DNA of 64,000 bases from assembly GCA_025677825.1 (NCBI GenBank), contig JAIXMO010000017.1, positions 248,001 to 312,000 on the forward strand, read 5' to 3'. Positions 30,575 through 41,468 of this stretch are shown piece by piece (within the stretch, counting starts at the first letter, position 1; each line of letters starts with the position of its first letter). The notes under the pieces are model-generated. The model did no database searches. It was not told where the DNA came from and saw only the letters and a program-made list of their open reading frames with translations. A program made the translations under genes and the position numbers. This DNA comes from Helicostylum pulchrum. Lineage: Eukaryota > Mucoromycota > Mucoromycetes > Mucorales > Mucoraceae.

Positions 30575-32574
30575 ATGATCTTGAACGATGAAGTGGTAAA
30601 GTGTTTTAAAACACAGTTACAACAAGCAGTGATTGTTTGCTCTGAACGTTGCTTGTTTTATTCAGTCAAGTGGTACATAATAATATACATACGCGTGTAC
30701 TTTAAACTAAAATAGAAGTGCTACTCTTCTTTTTTTTTTGAAGGGCTACAGAAGTTCTGGATGGTATTCGAGAAGATTTTTTAGATACTGAAATTCCTTT
30801 TACACGAAACCAAGAGAATTTGCCTACATTGTCTATCTATCATAACCCATACGAGGTACAGCTGCCTCCTTTGACTGAAGTTGAGTACAACAAGTATCAG
30901 TATGCCAAAGCTTTATTTAATATGCGGCAGTTTGATAGTGTAACCGATTTGTTGCAGAATTCCAAATCGCCGCGACTTTATTTTTTAAGATTGTATGCTA
31001 AATATCTCGTAAGTACACAAAAATTGCGCCGCGTTTTTTTTTTTTTAATTATTTGGGTGTAGGCGGGAGAAAAGAGAAAAGAAGAGCTTACACAAGAAGT
31101 ATTGGGTATTACAGAAAACGCGAAATCAGAAAATATGGAACTCGATTCAATTTATGAAGAGCTGGCGGAAGATCACGAAAAGGGATCGTTGGATGCGTTT
31201 TCGTTATACTTGTACGGTGTTGTGTTAAAGCAACGTGACGCTCAGTTTAAAGCTGCAGCCGTCTTATTAGAGTCGATTAAAAAATATCAGTTTAATTGGT
31301 CTGCGTGGGTAGAACTGTCAACACTGGTACATACCAAAAAAATGATGTGGGATTTACAGACGCTGTTAAACCAGGAACTGGACGACAGTATTATCAAGGA
31401 TTTTTTTTTAGCAAAGTTGTATATCGATTTACATCAACCGGTACATGTCTTTCGAGAAATTATGGAGCCTCTGACAGTTTATTTCCCCAATAGCGCTTAT
31501 ATTACTGCTCAATGGGCGGTATTATTTTATGAAAATATGGGCAGGTATTTTTTTTTTAATAGAAGAAATTGATATTATTTTTTTTCTTATGCAAAAAACT
31601 CAATAGACTATAATGAATCATTAGTCTTCTTTGAAGAATTGCGAAGTGCTCATCCTTCACGATTAGAAGATATGGACGTGTTTTCTAATTTACTTTATCT
31701 ACAAGAATCCAGAGATAAATTATGTATATTAGCTCTCGAGTGCGGAAAAATCGATAAATATCGGGCCGAGACATGCTGTGTGCAAGCCAATTATTACAGT
31801 GCGAAACGCGATATGGAAGAATCAATCGAGTACTTTAAACGAGCATTGAAACTAAACCGAAGTTACCCACTGGCATGGACTTTGTTAGGACACGATTATA
31901 TCGAAGTAAAGAATATCAATGCAGCAATTGAATGTTATCGTCGAGCAGCCAGTTTAAACAGTCGAGATTATAGAAGCTGGTATGGGTTAGGACAGGCGTA
32001 TGAATTAATGAAGTTACCGTTTGATGCTATTTATTATTATCAAAAAGCAACGGATCTAAGACCCAATGATGGAAGAATGTGGAAAGCTTTAGCGGGCTGT
32101 TATAGAGGCTTAAGACAGGAAATCGACATGAATGAGTGTTATAAACGTGCTGTATCTTGCGATAGCGCAGGAAGGAATGTTGCAATTATCCAAGTGGGTA
32201 GAATCTATGAAAAGATGGGAAAGACAAATACTGCGATTAATTATTATCATAGAGCATGGGAGCTGACTAAGAACGCAGTAAGTTTTAATGCGCAATGTGA
32301 GAGAGAGAGAGCTAAAATAAGTTGTATGTTTTTAGAATGTATCTGATGATTTGGCAGAGATTAGTCTTAAATTAGCGAGATACGCCATGATCAGAAAATA
32401 TTATGATAGTGCAGAACAATACGCTCTGACAGCATTAAATGCACAACACCCGGTAATAGCAATATAAGTATTTTGTGGTAACTCCTTAATTAATTTTCTT
32501 TATTTTAGTACCATGAAGTCGCTAGAGGTATTCTGGATGAAATTAGAATTTTTAGAGGTATTGGAACCAAGTGA
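30575..32574 (+). CDS. CDC23: Anaphase-promoting complex subunit 8 (Cdc23), TPR protein
   Basis: Six exons (30575-30672, 30744-31008, 31063-31540, 31607-32277, 32336-32452, 32509-32574), 564 residues. EDMDVFSNLLYLQESRDKL, IDKYRAETCCVQANYYS, RALKLNRSYPLAWTLLGHDYIE and RDYRSWYGLGQAYELMKLPFDAIYYYQKA closely follow Cdc23/APC8, and TPR repeats fill the C-terminal half. The protein is a scaffold TPR subunit of the APC/C that helps bind the activators Cdc20 and Cdh1. Intron 3 is unusual: the GTATTT donor would create a stop, while a GC donor at 31541 (G|GCAGGT) keeps the frame. That leaves the family's usual Gly out (ENM-DYNES). The activator Cdh1 is encoded at 9808-11613. Confidence 0.92.
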
Positions 32575-32786
32575 TTGTTAAATACGTAGTTGAGGCTCGT
32601 TGTTACACGAGCGCAAACCTTGGCGGACTTATGTAATAAAACCCTCATTTTGTTGCCAATTTAAACATGTCAGACTTTTCCTCCTTTTTACTTTTTTATT
32701 TATTACTTTTTTATAACTCCTCTTTTTTTTTTTTCTTCTTCTTTCTCTTCTCTCTATAATATATATATACATATATAAAAACTAGC

Positions 32787-35532
32787 ATGGCGTTTCCTCG
32801 CTCTTCACCTCATTCACCTATATCTCGCGAGGAATGGAATAATAAAAGTAAAATGTCAAAAACGACATCTTCACACTCTACAGCATATTCTGTCAATTCG
32901 TCTTCAAGTAGACAAACCAGTACTTCTATTCAAGAATCTTCAGCTAGAACATATTTTTTAGAATTAGAAAAGTACTTGTCTTTTATTTTATCTAAAGGTA
33001 AAAAAAAATAAAAATAACTTATATATCATCCTATTTTTTTATTAATATGTTTTTTAATTTGTAGAGGCAGCAGAAGGTGTGCCTGCACAAAGAACAGCAG
33101 CAAGACAAAAGTTGTCAAGGTTAAATAATTTACAGTTTCATGAATTAGCGACTGACGTATACGATGAATTAGTGAGAAGGAACGTGGATGGACACAGTAA
33201 AGTATTAAAAAAAAATGTTTATTTTTAATGGAATTTTATAATTAAAAAAGTGATACTATTATTAGAATCATTTTTACCACTAAGAGACGATTTTCATCCA
33301 AGACGAAATCAAGCTAGACAAAAATTAGCAACACTTCCAGATACCAGATTTAAAGATTTAGCAAGTGATGTATATCATGAATTAAAGAGAAGGTATCCAC
33401 ATTTATTAGAACAAGAGGTAATATTGTTGTTGTTACTGTAGTTATTTTATTACTAATTACTATTAATTTCTGCTATTTAGTTACCTCCTATGCCTCAATC
33501 AAAACCAATTGACGCTAAAGCACATCCAAGTCAATCAACGAATATTGTACCTGTAAAAGGAACTATTAATGTCGAATCTGTGGATTACTCAGATGATGAA
33601 GAGAGTGGTGGCGGTGGAGGAGGTGGTGGTGGTGGTGGCAGTAGTAGTGGTAATGGAAATATTCAGTCTCTTGATAGCTTAATGGCTGATCTAGGAAATA
33701 TGGTAAAAACGCCAAGACCTGATATCAACAATAACAATAACACATCTGAAGTAATATTCTAATTTAGCTGTATAAACATATGCAAGGGTTTAACTCGTGT
33801 TTTTTTTTAGAATATAGAGAGTCTAAGATATGAGTACGAATCAAAAATAGCATCCATGGCAAAACGGATCCAAATGATGGAACTATCTATTGATGGAGAT
33901 ACAAGTCCAACCGTAAGCGACTACATAAACATTTATTATACCCCCTACTAATCATTATCGTCACATGTTTTAGTCTGATAGAGACACGCAATCCAGAATG
34001 AAAAAAATGCAAGAGGAATACCGACAATTGGATGATAAATATGCTAGACTAAATAAGGAACACAAAGAGCAGCAAGTGGTAAATATTTAATTTTACGTAT
34101 AACTTTTACAAACAACAACAACAACAACAAAAAGCTAACTTTTAATTACTAGGCTGTACGTGAAGTAAAAGATGAAATTAAACAATTAATTGACGAACTC
34201 AAGAACTTGTCAACAAAAAATGAAACGTTACGAATTCAGAATGAAAATGCAGATATTAAAATTCGTAATTTGACAGAAGAGGTAAGACAAAAAAAAAATT
34301 AGCAGAAAAACTTTATTTTCTAATCTTTATAAAAAATAGTCCAAAAATTGGAAAACAAAGTATGATAATATCAACGTGGAACTTCGAAGCTTTAAAGTGA
34401 GATCGATACATATAGACCATCAAGATATTTCAAAAGAGTTCTTTTTAAAGCCAATCCCTAATGGTGCAATAGGACACCAGTACATTATAGAATACCAAAC
34501 AGCAATAGACGAATTAATGAAAACATCGAGGTAAAAATAAAAACACAGTGCAATTTTTTATTAATTTTTTTACTAACAAATTCGCACAGATCAAGTAAAC
34601 CTGCTGACGTATTATTTTCAATGAGAACAATTGTAATGACTTGTAAATCGATCACAACCGAAGTAGAAGATTATGAACTCAAGGTTGGATTATCACCAAC
34701 AGATCAAACTTCATTATACGACATAAAAAAGAGATTTTCAACCGAGTTATCGAATTTATTAGCTTCTGCAAAGTATTATGCCGGCGGTATGGGAATCAGT
34801 CCTGTCAGTCTTGTAGATGCAGCTGCAGGAAATTTAACAGTAACAATTGTTGATCTTGTCAAGTTACTAGGCATGAGACCTGTTCATGATACCATGCAAC
34901 CTACTAAAAATAATAACTTCGCTCCTACCCCCAATCCCAACATGAACCACCACTCCATGAATCATAACATGAATCACTCGACAAGCCCCAACATGAATTA
35001 TCCTTCGAGTCCCAACATGAATCATCCAATGAGTCCTAAAATGAATCACTCCATGAGCCCCAGCATGAACCACTCGATGAATAATTCCATGAATCCTATT
35101 CAGCTTTCTGTAAGTAAAATTAAAAACTCTGTTTATATAACATTCCACTCACCTCTTTTTTTTTTCTCCTAGCAATTTCTTAAAGTAGAAACAGATCATA
35201 TTGTAAGTTCTGTCCAAAACTTATTAACGGCACTTCGATCCAACGACGGCAACTTGTTCAAGATTATTACATCTATTATTGATATTGTATCTAATATTGT
35301 TCACGTCTCCAAGGGCACATTTGCAGGCGGCGAAGGATTAAAATATAGAAACCAAGGAAATATTATCTTGAGCGATTTAGACCGTTGTAATAGCAAAATT
35401 ATTCAAATTAGAGACGCAGATTTTGCCATGACACCAGAGAACGCAAACGCTGTTGCAAAACGAAATTTGGCTCAAGAGTCGTATGAAATTGCAAAATATA
35501 CAAAAGAGCTTATTAACATGCTGGATATGTAA
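32787..35532 (+). CDS. SPA2: Spa2-like polarisome/GIT-SHD scaffold
   Basis: Ten exons (32787-32997, 33065-33196, 33251-33417, 33481-33750, 33811-33912, 33974-34078, 34153-34281, 34340-34530, 34590-35109, 35173-35532) give 728 residues in frame. Two Spa2 homology repeats lie at about 75-110 and 125-162 (ARQKLSRLNNLQFHELATDVYDEL; RNQARQKLATLPDTRFKDLASD). A Gly run follows DDEESGGG, then a coiled coil (about 260-360), an Asn/Met/His/Pro repeat tract at about 550-605, and a helical C-terminal domain like that of GIT proteins. Spa2 organises the hyphal-tip polarisome together with formins and MAP-kinase components. The start is 212 bp after CDC23. Confidence 0.9.
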
Positions 35533-35587
35533 ACAACGCTTGTAAATATTTATAAAATAATAAATAAATAAAAACTAATACTATTTA

Positions 35588-37105
35588 TTATAAACGTCGT
35601 TTTTTTAATTCCATTGTAATGTCTTCAAATGATTTTCCTTTGGTCTCTGGTAGCCAGATGTACACAAATGCTGCGTATATAAATCCAAATAAACAAAATA
35701 TAATAAAAGCGTATCCCTGCATCTTGGAGAATAGCACCGGGAAACACTGACCGACTAAAAAGTTCATGGTCCAGTTTAACGATGTTGCAATTGCTCCTAC
35801 CGATGCAGAAGCCGGGACTGGTGTTAGCTCGGCTATAATAATCCAAGGAATAGGTCCCATACCAACTGCAAACGAACATACATAACCAAGTACAGATACA
35901 ATTAAAAGAGCATCTACTTGATACACATACCCAACCACAAGTTGTACTAAAAATATAGTGGCTCCAGTGATTGAAAATAATATCAGTGTGCGACGACCCA
36001 TTCGATCAATCACGAGGATAGATATAACCGTGGCCACAAAGTTCAATGAAACAGTAACAATCGACATATATTTAGACATATCACCAGAAGGAAATACTAC
36101 CTCAAACATAGATGTTGAATAATACATGACTGCGTTAATACCTATGAGTTGTTGAAGCATATGTACAATAATTACAATAACCGCTATAGATCGAATAAAA
36201 GGATCACGGAAAATTTCTATCAGGTTCATAGCGTCAGCTTTGGTAACCTGTTTTTGTTGAGGGACAAGGGTTAAATCATCAAAATTTAGTTTATCAGTAC
36301 TACTACTACTACGATGCGTAACAAACATGGCTATTTCTGATCCCAATTGACCTTCCACCATATTGTAAAACTCAATGTCAATGCTAGCACCACTTCGCAA
36401 CCGTTGCAAGTTGATTTTTGCAGCCTCGATTTGATGTTTAGAAATAAGAAATCGAGGAGACTCAACGCAGAAATGCATTGTAACCAATTGAAGAAAAGCA
36501 GGTACGGCCACCAGAGCATAATTCGCTCTCCATAAAGGAACCGTCGATAACGGAAGACCGGTGACAGATGAAATCAAGATACCCAATGTAATCATACCTT
36601 GCGTAAAAGCACCCATGGTACCTCTAGCTTTTATTGTGGATATTTCGCCAATATAAATTGGGATAGCTAAAGAACCGAGGCCACAAGAATACCCGCACAT
36701 GATACGGCCCACAATAAACATGGCGGTAGAAGTTGCACAACTGATCAAAACGGCACCAAAAACGTAGCCAAGACTGTTGTAGCAAATAACGTACTTGCGT
36801 CCGTATCTATTTTGAATATATCCGCCGCTTAAACTGGCCATTAGACCTCCAATGCAAAAGGACGCTACTGCAAACCCCCATAAAGCTTCGTTCATTGGTA
36901 AACAGTCCGGGAAGATGGTGGATATTTGCAAATCCTCTGTTTCGCATGCGTGTGTCATTTTACCTGGTAAATTTGCAGATCCAATGACCCAGCCATTGCA
37001 AAAGAATCCAAGGCTAGATATAATGACACAAAAGACCATGTATTGAGGTCGTTTGAGGTCATACGAAGAAATAGGCTGTAGATCATAAGTGTCGTTTAAT
37101 GACAT
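35588..37105 (-). CDS. MFS sugar transporter
   Basis: Single exon, 505 residues from ATG at 37105. Twelve hydrophobic segments and the sugar-porter signatures GRKYV, RIMCGYSCGLGSLAIPIYIGEIS, CVESPRFL, QQLIGINAVMYYS, DRMGRRTL and WLPETKGKS are all present. It should carry a hexose or related polyol across the plasma membrane; substrate unknown. An in-frame ATG at 37189 exists, but the residues it would add are encoded by the AT-rich leader (LLLFLLKKNPKK), so the internal start is preferred. Its 3' end lies 55 bp from the end of SPA2 (convergent genes). Confidence 0.92.
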   Translation of the reverse strand: MSLNDTYDLQPISSYDLKRPQYMVFCVIISSLGFFCNGWVIGSANLPGKMTHACETEDLQISTIFPDCLPMNEALWGFAVASFCIGGLMASLSGGYIQNRYGRKYVICYNSLGYVFGAVLISCATSTAMFIVGRIMCGYSCGLGSLAIPIYIGEISTIKARGTMGAFTQGMITLGILISSVTGLPLSTVPLWRANYALVAVPAFLQLVTMHFCVESPRFLISKHQIEAAKINLQRLRSGASIDIEFYNMVEGQLGSEIAMFVTHRSSSSTDKLNFDDLTLVPQQKQVTKADAMNLIEIFRDPFIRSIAVIVIIVHMLQQLIGINAVMYYSTSMFEVVFPSGDMSKYMSIVTVSLNFVATVISILVIDRMGRRTLILFSITGATIFLVQLVVGYVYQVDALLIVSVLGYVCSFAVGMGPIPWIIIAELTPVPASASVGAIATSLNWTMNFLVGQCFPVLFSKMQGYAFIIFCLFGFIYAAFVYIWLPETKGKSFEDITMELKKRRL

Positions 37106-38505
37106 AGCTATTTTCTTAGGGTTTTTTTTTAATAAAAATAAAAGGAGAAAATTTAAAGGGTGATAAAATATTAAAAAGTATTTATACAATTTTTTTTTAA
37201 ATCAATAAGAAAATGACTCTGGTGAACATACGAAAAAATCAACGAAAAAAAAAGTGGTACCGTGGAGTTACACTGTCAAAACAATATGATGGAAAAATAG
37301 TAAACCCTATTATTTTTTGTTCTAATCGACAAATTCTAGATCTTTACGGTTGTTACACTGTAAAACATATTAAGAAATAACTACTCATTATTATTTTATT
37401 TTATTTTATTTTTTTTGGGCAATTGCATTCCACGAACAAATGAAAATCAATCCGTTCTTTTGTTACCACGTTTCCCGAACTTTTTACTAAATGTAGTGTT
37501 ATGATGTACAAACAAAACTATCGAATAAAACATCTTGGTTATCATTTTCTTGTCTTGTTACTCGCGTAAAATTTTCTTCGGCAACGACCGCGTGTGTGTA
37601 TGTAGATATTATGTTTTCCCTCTTTTTTTTTTTCTTGAAAATATAGACGGGAAAAAGCAATAAAAAAATCTTTTTGCACATGAATAATTTGTTTACGTAG
37701 ATCACCTGTTAGATATTACATATAAATTGTTAAACTAAATAACTTAAACGAAAGTAAAATAAAACCCAATTCATTTTGCTTTTACTTTAAAAAGCCTGTT
37801 TTAAACATGTAATATTCTATCCGCATTCTTATTTTAATGCAACTGCTAACTACATAAAATCATCTTTATTACTACTGCTTCTCCCTTTTCTTAAATCAAC
37901 TAAAAACCAAAACATGTACGATAAATATTTTATCTTAATCGATTTTTCATCTTCGTTTTATTATTACATCTTTTATTCTATATTTTGACTTGTACTTGAA
38001 TTTCATCGGACAACATTTTCTATTAGTTCTACATTGCTTAATCGAAAGTTGAAGTTGTTAATCAATAGATAGTGTGGTAAAGTGTAATAAAAGGATAATA
38101 AGGTAATAGTAAGAAAAGTGAGCACCAGTTCCTGTTTTATAAGTAGAACGACTTAAGAGATAAAGCAAAATAAAAGATAAAGGTAAAAAGTACAATAGAA
38201 AGTAGGATCCGAGGGAATTCAGGAACAAAATAAAATAAAAGAGCTTAATTTAAAGGTCTTTTATAAGTTAAGAGAAGTATAAGATTAAATTGTTTACAAA
38301 AAGTGAATTACGTTTTCCTTATCAAAAAGAAGGTAGTATTTATATATTTTTAGTTTGGTTATTATTTTGATAAGAGCTTCAGGCTTGATGATTTTGTATT
38401 TTTTAGATCAAGTCCACATTTATTTTTCAAATTTCGTTCTTCGTGTAACAGAGTAATACAAACGACTACATACACTATACCAAAAGAAGAAAAAGTAAAA
38501 GTAAA
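37106..38505. other. Intergenic spacer (1.4 kb)
   Basis: AT-rich, without a defendable gene. The right-hand 700 bp are purine-rich on the plus strand (AAAGTAATAAAAGGATAATAAGG and similar). A minus-strand T-rich tract at 38481-38505 directly follows the tRNA and can serve as the RNA polymerase III terminator. Confidence 0.5.
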
Positions 38506-38579
38506 CGCTCCCGGGTGGGCTTGAACCACCAACCTCCTGATTAACAGTCAGACGCGCTAGCCAATTGCGCCACGGAAGC
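38506..38579 (-). tRNA. tRNA-Asn (GTT)
   Basis: The minus strand folds as a complete 74-nt cloverleaf without intron: acceptor GCTTCCG/CGGGAGC with one G-T pair, D stem GCGC/GCGC, anticodon stem TCTGA/TCAGG with loop CTGTTAA (anticodon GTT), and T arm GGTGG-TTCAAGC-CCACC. Discriminator base G. No CCA is encoded, as usual for nuclear genes. Downstream T runs (TTTACTTTTACTTTTTC on the minus strand) fit a Pol III terminator. Confidence 0.97.
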
Positions 38580-38640
38580 TGATATATTTTTTTGAAATCT
38601 GTGAAAGTATTATAATCCAAATATTTAAATTTAAAGAATC

Positions 38641-38690
38641 CGGGCCGAACTAGTCCGATAAGTCCGGTGGAAATATTAATGTTCGGTCCG
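38641..38690. repeat. Inverted repeat (hairpin) upstream of tRNA-Asn
   Basis: CGGGCCGAAC (38641-38650) faces GTTCGGTCCG (38681-38690), ten pairs with one G-T. The 30-nt loop contains AGTCCG twice. It lies about 60 bp before the 5' end of the tRNA. GC-rich in AT-rich DNA; purpose unknown. Confidence 0.5.
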
Positions 38691-38820
38691 TCGAAATAAT
38701 AAACTATTTAAAAAACCCGAAACCAAAATTATGTAAGCTAATACTTACGCTCTGGATATTATTTAAAAAAACATTTCGAAACAGCCGTGACGAATTTAGG
38801 TAGTCGTGTTTAGTTCTGTT

Positions 38821-39191
38821 ATGAAAAAAGAAACAGACGAAGAAGTGGTTATTAAACTGATTCGTAATAATGAAACCATGTAAGTTTTTTTAATTATTTT
38901 GCATTTACTATCAAGTTTCTTACATATTGATATATACAAGCTAATATATCCACGCCTTTTTTATTACTATTTACTTACTACTTTGTATTTAAATGACAAT
39001 TGTTAACTTGTTATTCTCATAGAATAATCGGTATCTTATATAAATACATACAAAGAGCTCCCCCCCCCCCCATTTTTATCACAAATTGTACAATTCTTAC
39101 TTTGTTACTCTCATTTATCACATTCATACATATTTCTCATCAGAAATACTACCACGGTCACAATAATCTTATTTCACCTGTTAACTTCTAA
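38821..39191 (+). CDS. Possible small two-exon membrane protein, 75 aa
   Basis: Exon 38821-38879 (MKKETDEEVVIKLIRNNET) ends at a GTAAGT donor and joins in frame through AT|A to 39023-39191 after an acceptor CTCATAG. The product has a charged N-terminus, IIIGILYKYIQ, PPPP from a C12 tract, and a hydrophobic segment TILTLLLSFITFIHI. No homologue is recognised. The poly-C tract (39060-39071) is slippage-prone and would shift the frame if its length were misread. The charged first exon is coding-like, but overall support is weak. Confidence 0.3.
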
Positions 39192-39426
39192 GTGCACATC
39201 CACATGATCTGTCCCCTTACACATACGAGTATCTAAATTATTTGATATTTATTAAAAAGGGAATATTTCCGTAATAAGCAGCGAAAAAAAAAAGTTGGGG
39301 AAGCGTTGATAATTTGCTTCCGTTTTTAAAATATATACAATTAATTTTTAGCTGCTGATTACTACTATAGATGTTACAGTAAAGGATGTTAAGTATAATG
39401 AACCGAATAAATAGACTTGACTAGCT

Positions 39427-41013
39427 TCAAATATAACCGGGACTATTATGAACAGGTGTCGGCGTACGGACTCGACTAATTACAGCGTTGTAAGCGAGTT
39501 GCTCTTCTTCAACCTGTGTTAAATGTTGTTCGCTGCCAAACGCTGTTAGATCTACTGATCCTATATTACTTTTACTGTCCCGAAATGATATTCGAGTAGC
39601 TTCATCGATTGATATAGATACAGAGGAAGGAACAAATGGATTACCTCTAGGATGATCAGTCATTCGATATCCAGTTTCAAAGGATCCCTGCTTTTTACTA
39701 GTATTATGAGTTCTACTGCCAGAGGAAATATCAGAATCAGAAGTTAATGCACGAAGCTGACTAAATATTTCAGGCCTATAAAAATGATGTGAATATAAGT
39801 AAATGGTACATATGAATATTTAAGTTTGATCCTTTCTTACCTTATGATTAAGGAAATTGCTATAAAAAAACAAGTTATTGGACCAGCAAATGACCATACT
39901 GCCGCAATGACCATGTTAGAAATCATTGTCGACATAATAGCTTCACGGAACGACGCATAAAGACATAAAAGTAAAGCAAATATCCACATACAGGAAGTAC
40001 CAACTACAACAATGGTTTTAACCTTGAGAATACCAACTTGATATTTATTATCACCGCTGCTTAGTCTATTATGCGATGCTATATACTTGTCAAACAGACA
40101 CACCAGACGTACACCGGCAAATAATAAAAGTGCCCCAATAAAAACTGTATAGAAAGTCCACACGTAATGCTGTATCATGGTGTATCTCGCCGCCAACTCA
40201 TTGTCACCTCTACTAGCATAAACCCCAGCAGCAACACCCCATGGCGTAGCTGTGAATATTGGAAGTACAATTGCTCCTGAACACAAGATATCTATCCAAG
40301 TTTGGTATTTTGACCAGGTATTGTACACAACACGGTTACTCTAAAAAAAGTGACAAAGAAAAAGCAAAAAGAAAGTTAATTATATTTATACCGAAGAAAT
40401 GTTTTTTCTATTCGTACCACTGATAATGTATAGGACACGCCAAAAAAATAACAGGCGAAAGCATGATAGCCAAATTGAAGGCCAAAGTCATATATAACTA
40501 TAAAAAAGCGGAGCGACCAAAAATAGAAGAATGTTAATAACTAAAGTTTAAAATGTTCTTATAGTGATAGAAGGTGTAACAGTCAAATATAGTTGAAACC
40601 CAAAAAAAAAAAAAAAATACATACAGGCGCGGAATATGGGGTTTGTAAAAGTTTGTGTGAGTATAAATATTGCGTGAATTGTTTGCACTAGAGATAAGTA
40701 AGTAATGAGAAACTATTCAAGCATATATTTACTTACATATGCAAAATATAAATCCGCAAAAGATGAGTGATTCTAACGGTCTGGGTCTAGGAAATCCATT
40801 TTTTAATTCGACTATTTTCTGTTTTTTATGGATCAAACGAAAATAAAGCAAAGCAGCCGTAACGAAAATAAATATGCCACAAACAACAGCAACTATCCAG
40901 TAGATTACTTTTGCTACGTCTTCTTCCTCGCAATCATGAATTGTATATCTCCAATCACAGTGACATACATCGAATTTATCGCACACTCTCCAAAACGTAG
41001 ACTGCTGGCTCAT
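39427..41013 (-). CDS. Seven-TM receptor-like protein (GPCR-like)
   Basis: Four exons on the minus strand (41013-40737, 40497-40418, 40340-39841, 39775-39427), 401 residues in frame. The N-terminus is Cys-rich (CDKFDVCHCDW...HDCEEED), then TM1 at about 35-58 (VIYWIVAVVCGIFIFVTAALLYF). About six more hydrophobic segments follow, including VWTFYTVFIGALLLFAGVRLV and FAGPITCFFIAISLII, and a 130-residue hydrophilic Ser-rich C-terminal tail. The layout, with short extracellular Cys cluster, 7 TMs and long cytosolic tail, is that of a G-protein-coupled receptor, but no family signature was recognised, so ligand and coupling are unknown. A 7TM protein of another kind is possible. Confidence 0.7.
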
Positions 41014-41468
41014 ATCTGTCGAATCTTATTTTTTAAAAAAAAGAAAAAGGGAAAAAGAGAAAGGGTTGGATGTTCTTTTTCTCAGAAACTTGTCAATGCA
41101 TTATGAACTTTTTTTTTTTTTTTTTTTGGAGTGAATATCTCGTGATATCTTGTGTAAATTTTAATACTATTAGAGCGCATTAAGGTTACGCTATAAACAC
41201 TTTTTAGAAAAATATTCACATACGAAAAAAAAGGGGTAAATTCTTTTTTATAAATATAGATCATATTATTGCTATTAGTGCTAGTATTATTTTATTTTTG
41301 GTTGGAAAATCAGTAAAGTATAAGAAATTGTATGATATATTATATCATTGGTCATAAGTGTTGGTACAGGAAAAGGGAAAGAAAATAAGTTTTACATCAA
41401 AATTAAATGAGGGTTAGAGATGTAAAAGAAAATAATTAAGAGGCGCCGAAAACGACTTTATATTTATA
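41014..41468. other. Spacer between the 7TM gene and the end of the neurofibromin gene
   Basis: It contains the promoter of the 7TM gene and the 3' end of the neurofibromin gene (both on the minus strand). A/T runs only, including about 20 T at 41107-41127. Confidence 0.5.

Noticed and set aside
37106..37189. 28-residue N-terminal extension of the sugar transporter
   Set aside because: The extra residues are encoded by an AT-rich leader with poly-A/T runs; the family start fits the ATG at 37105.
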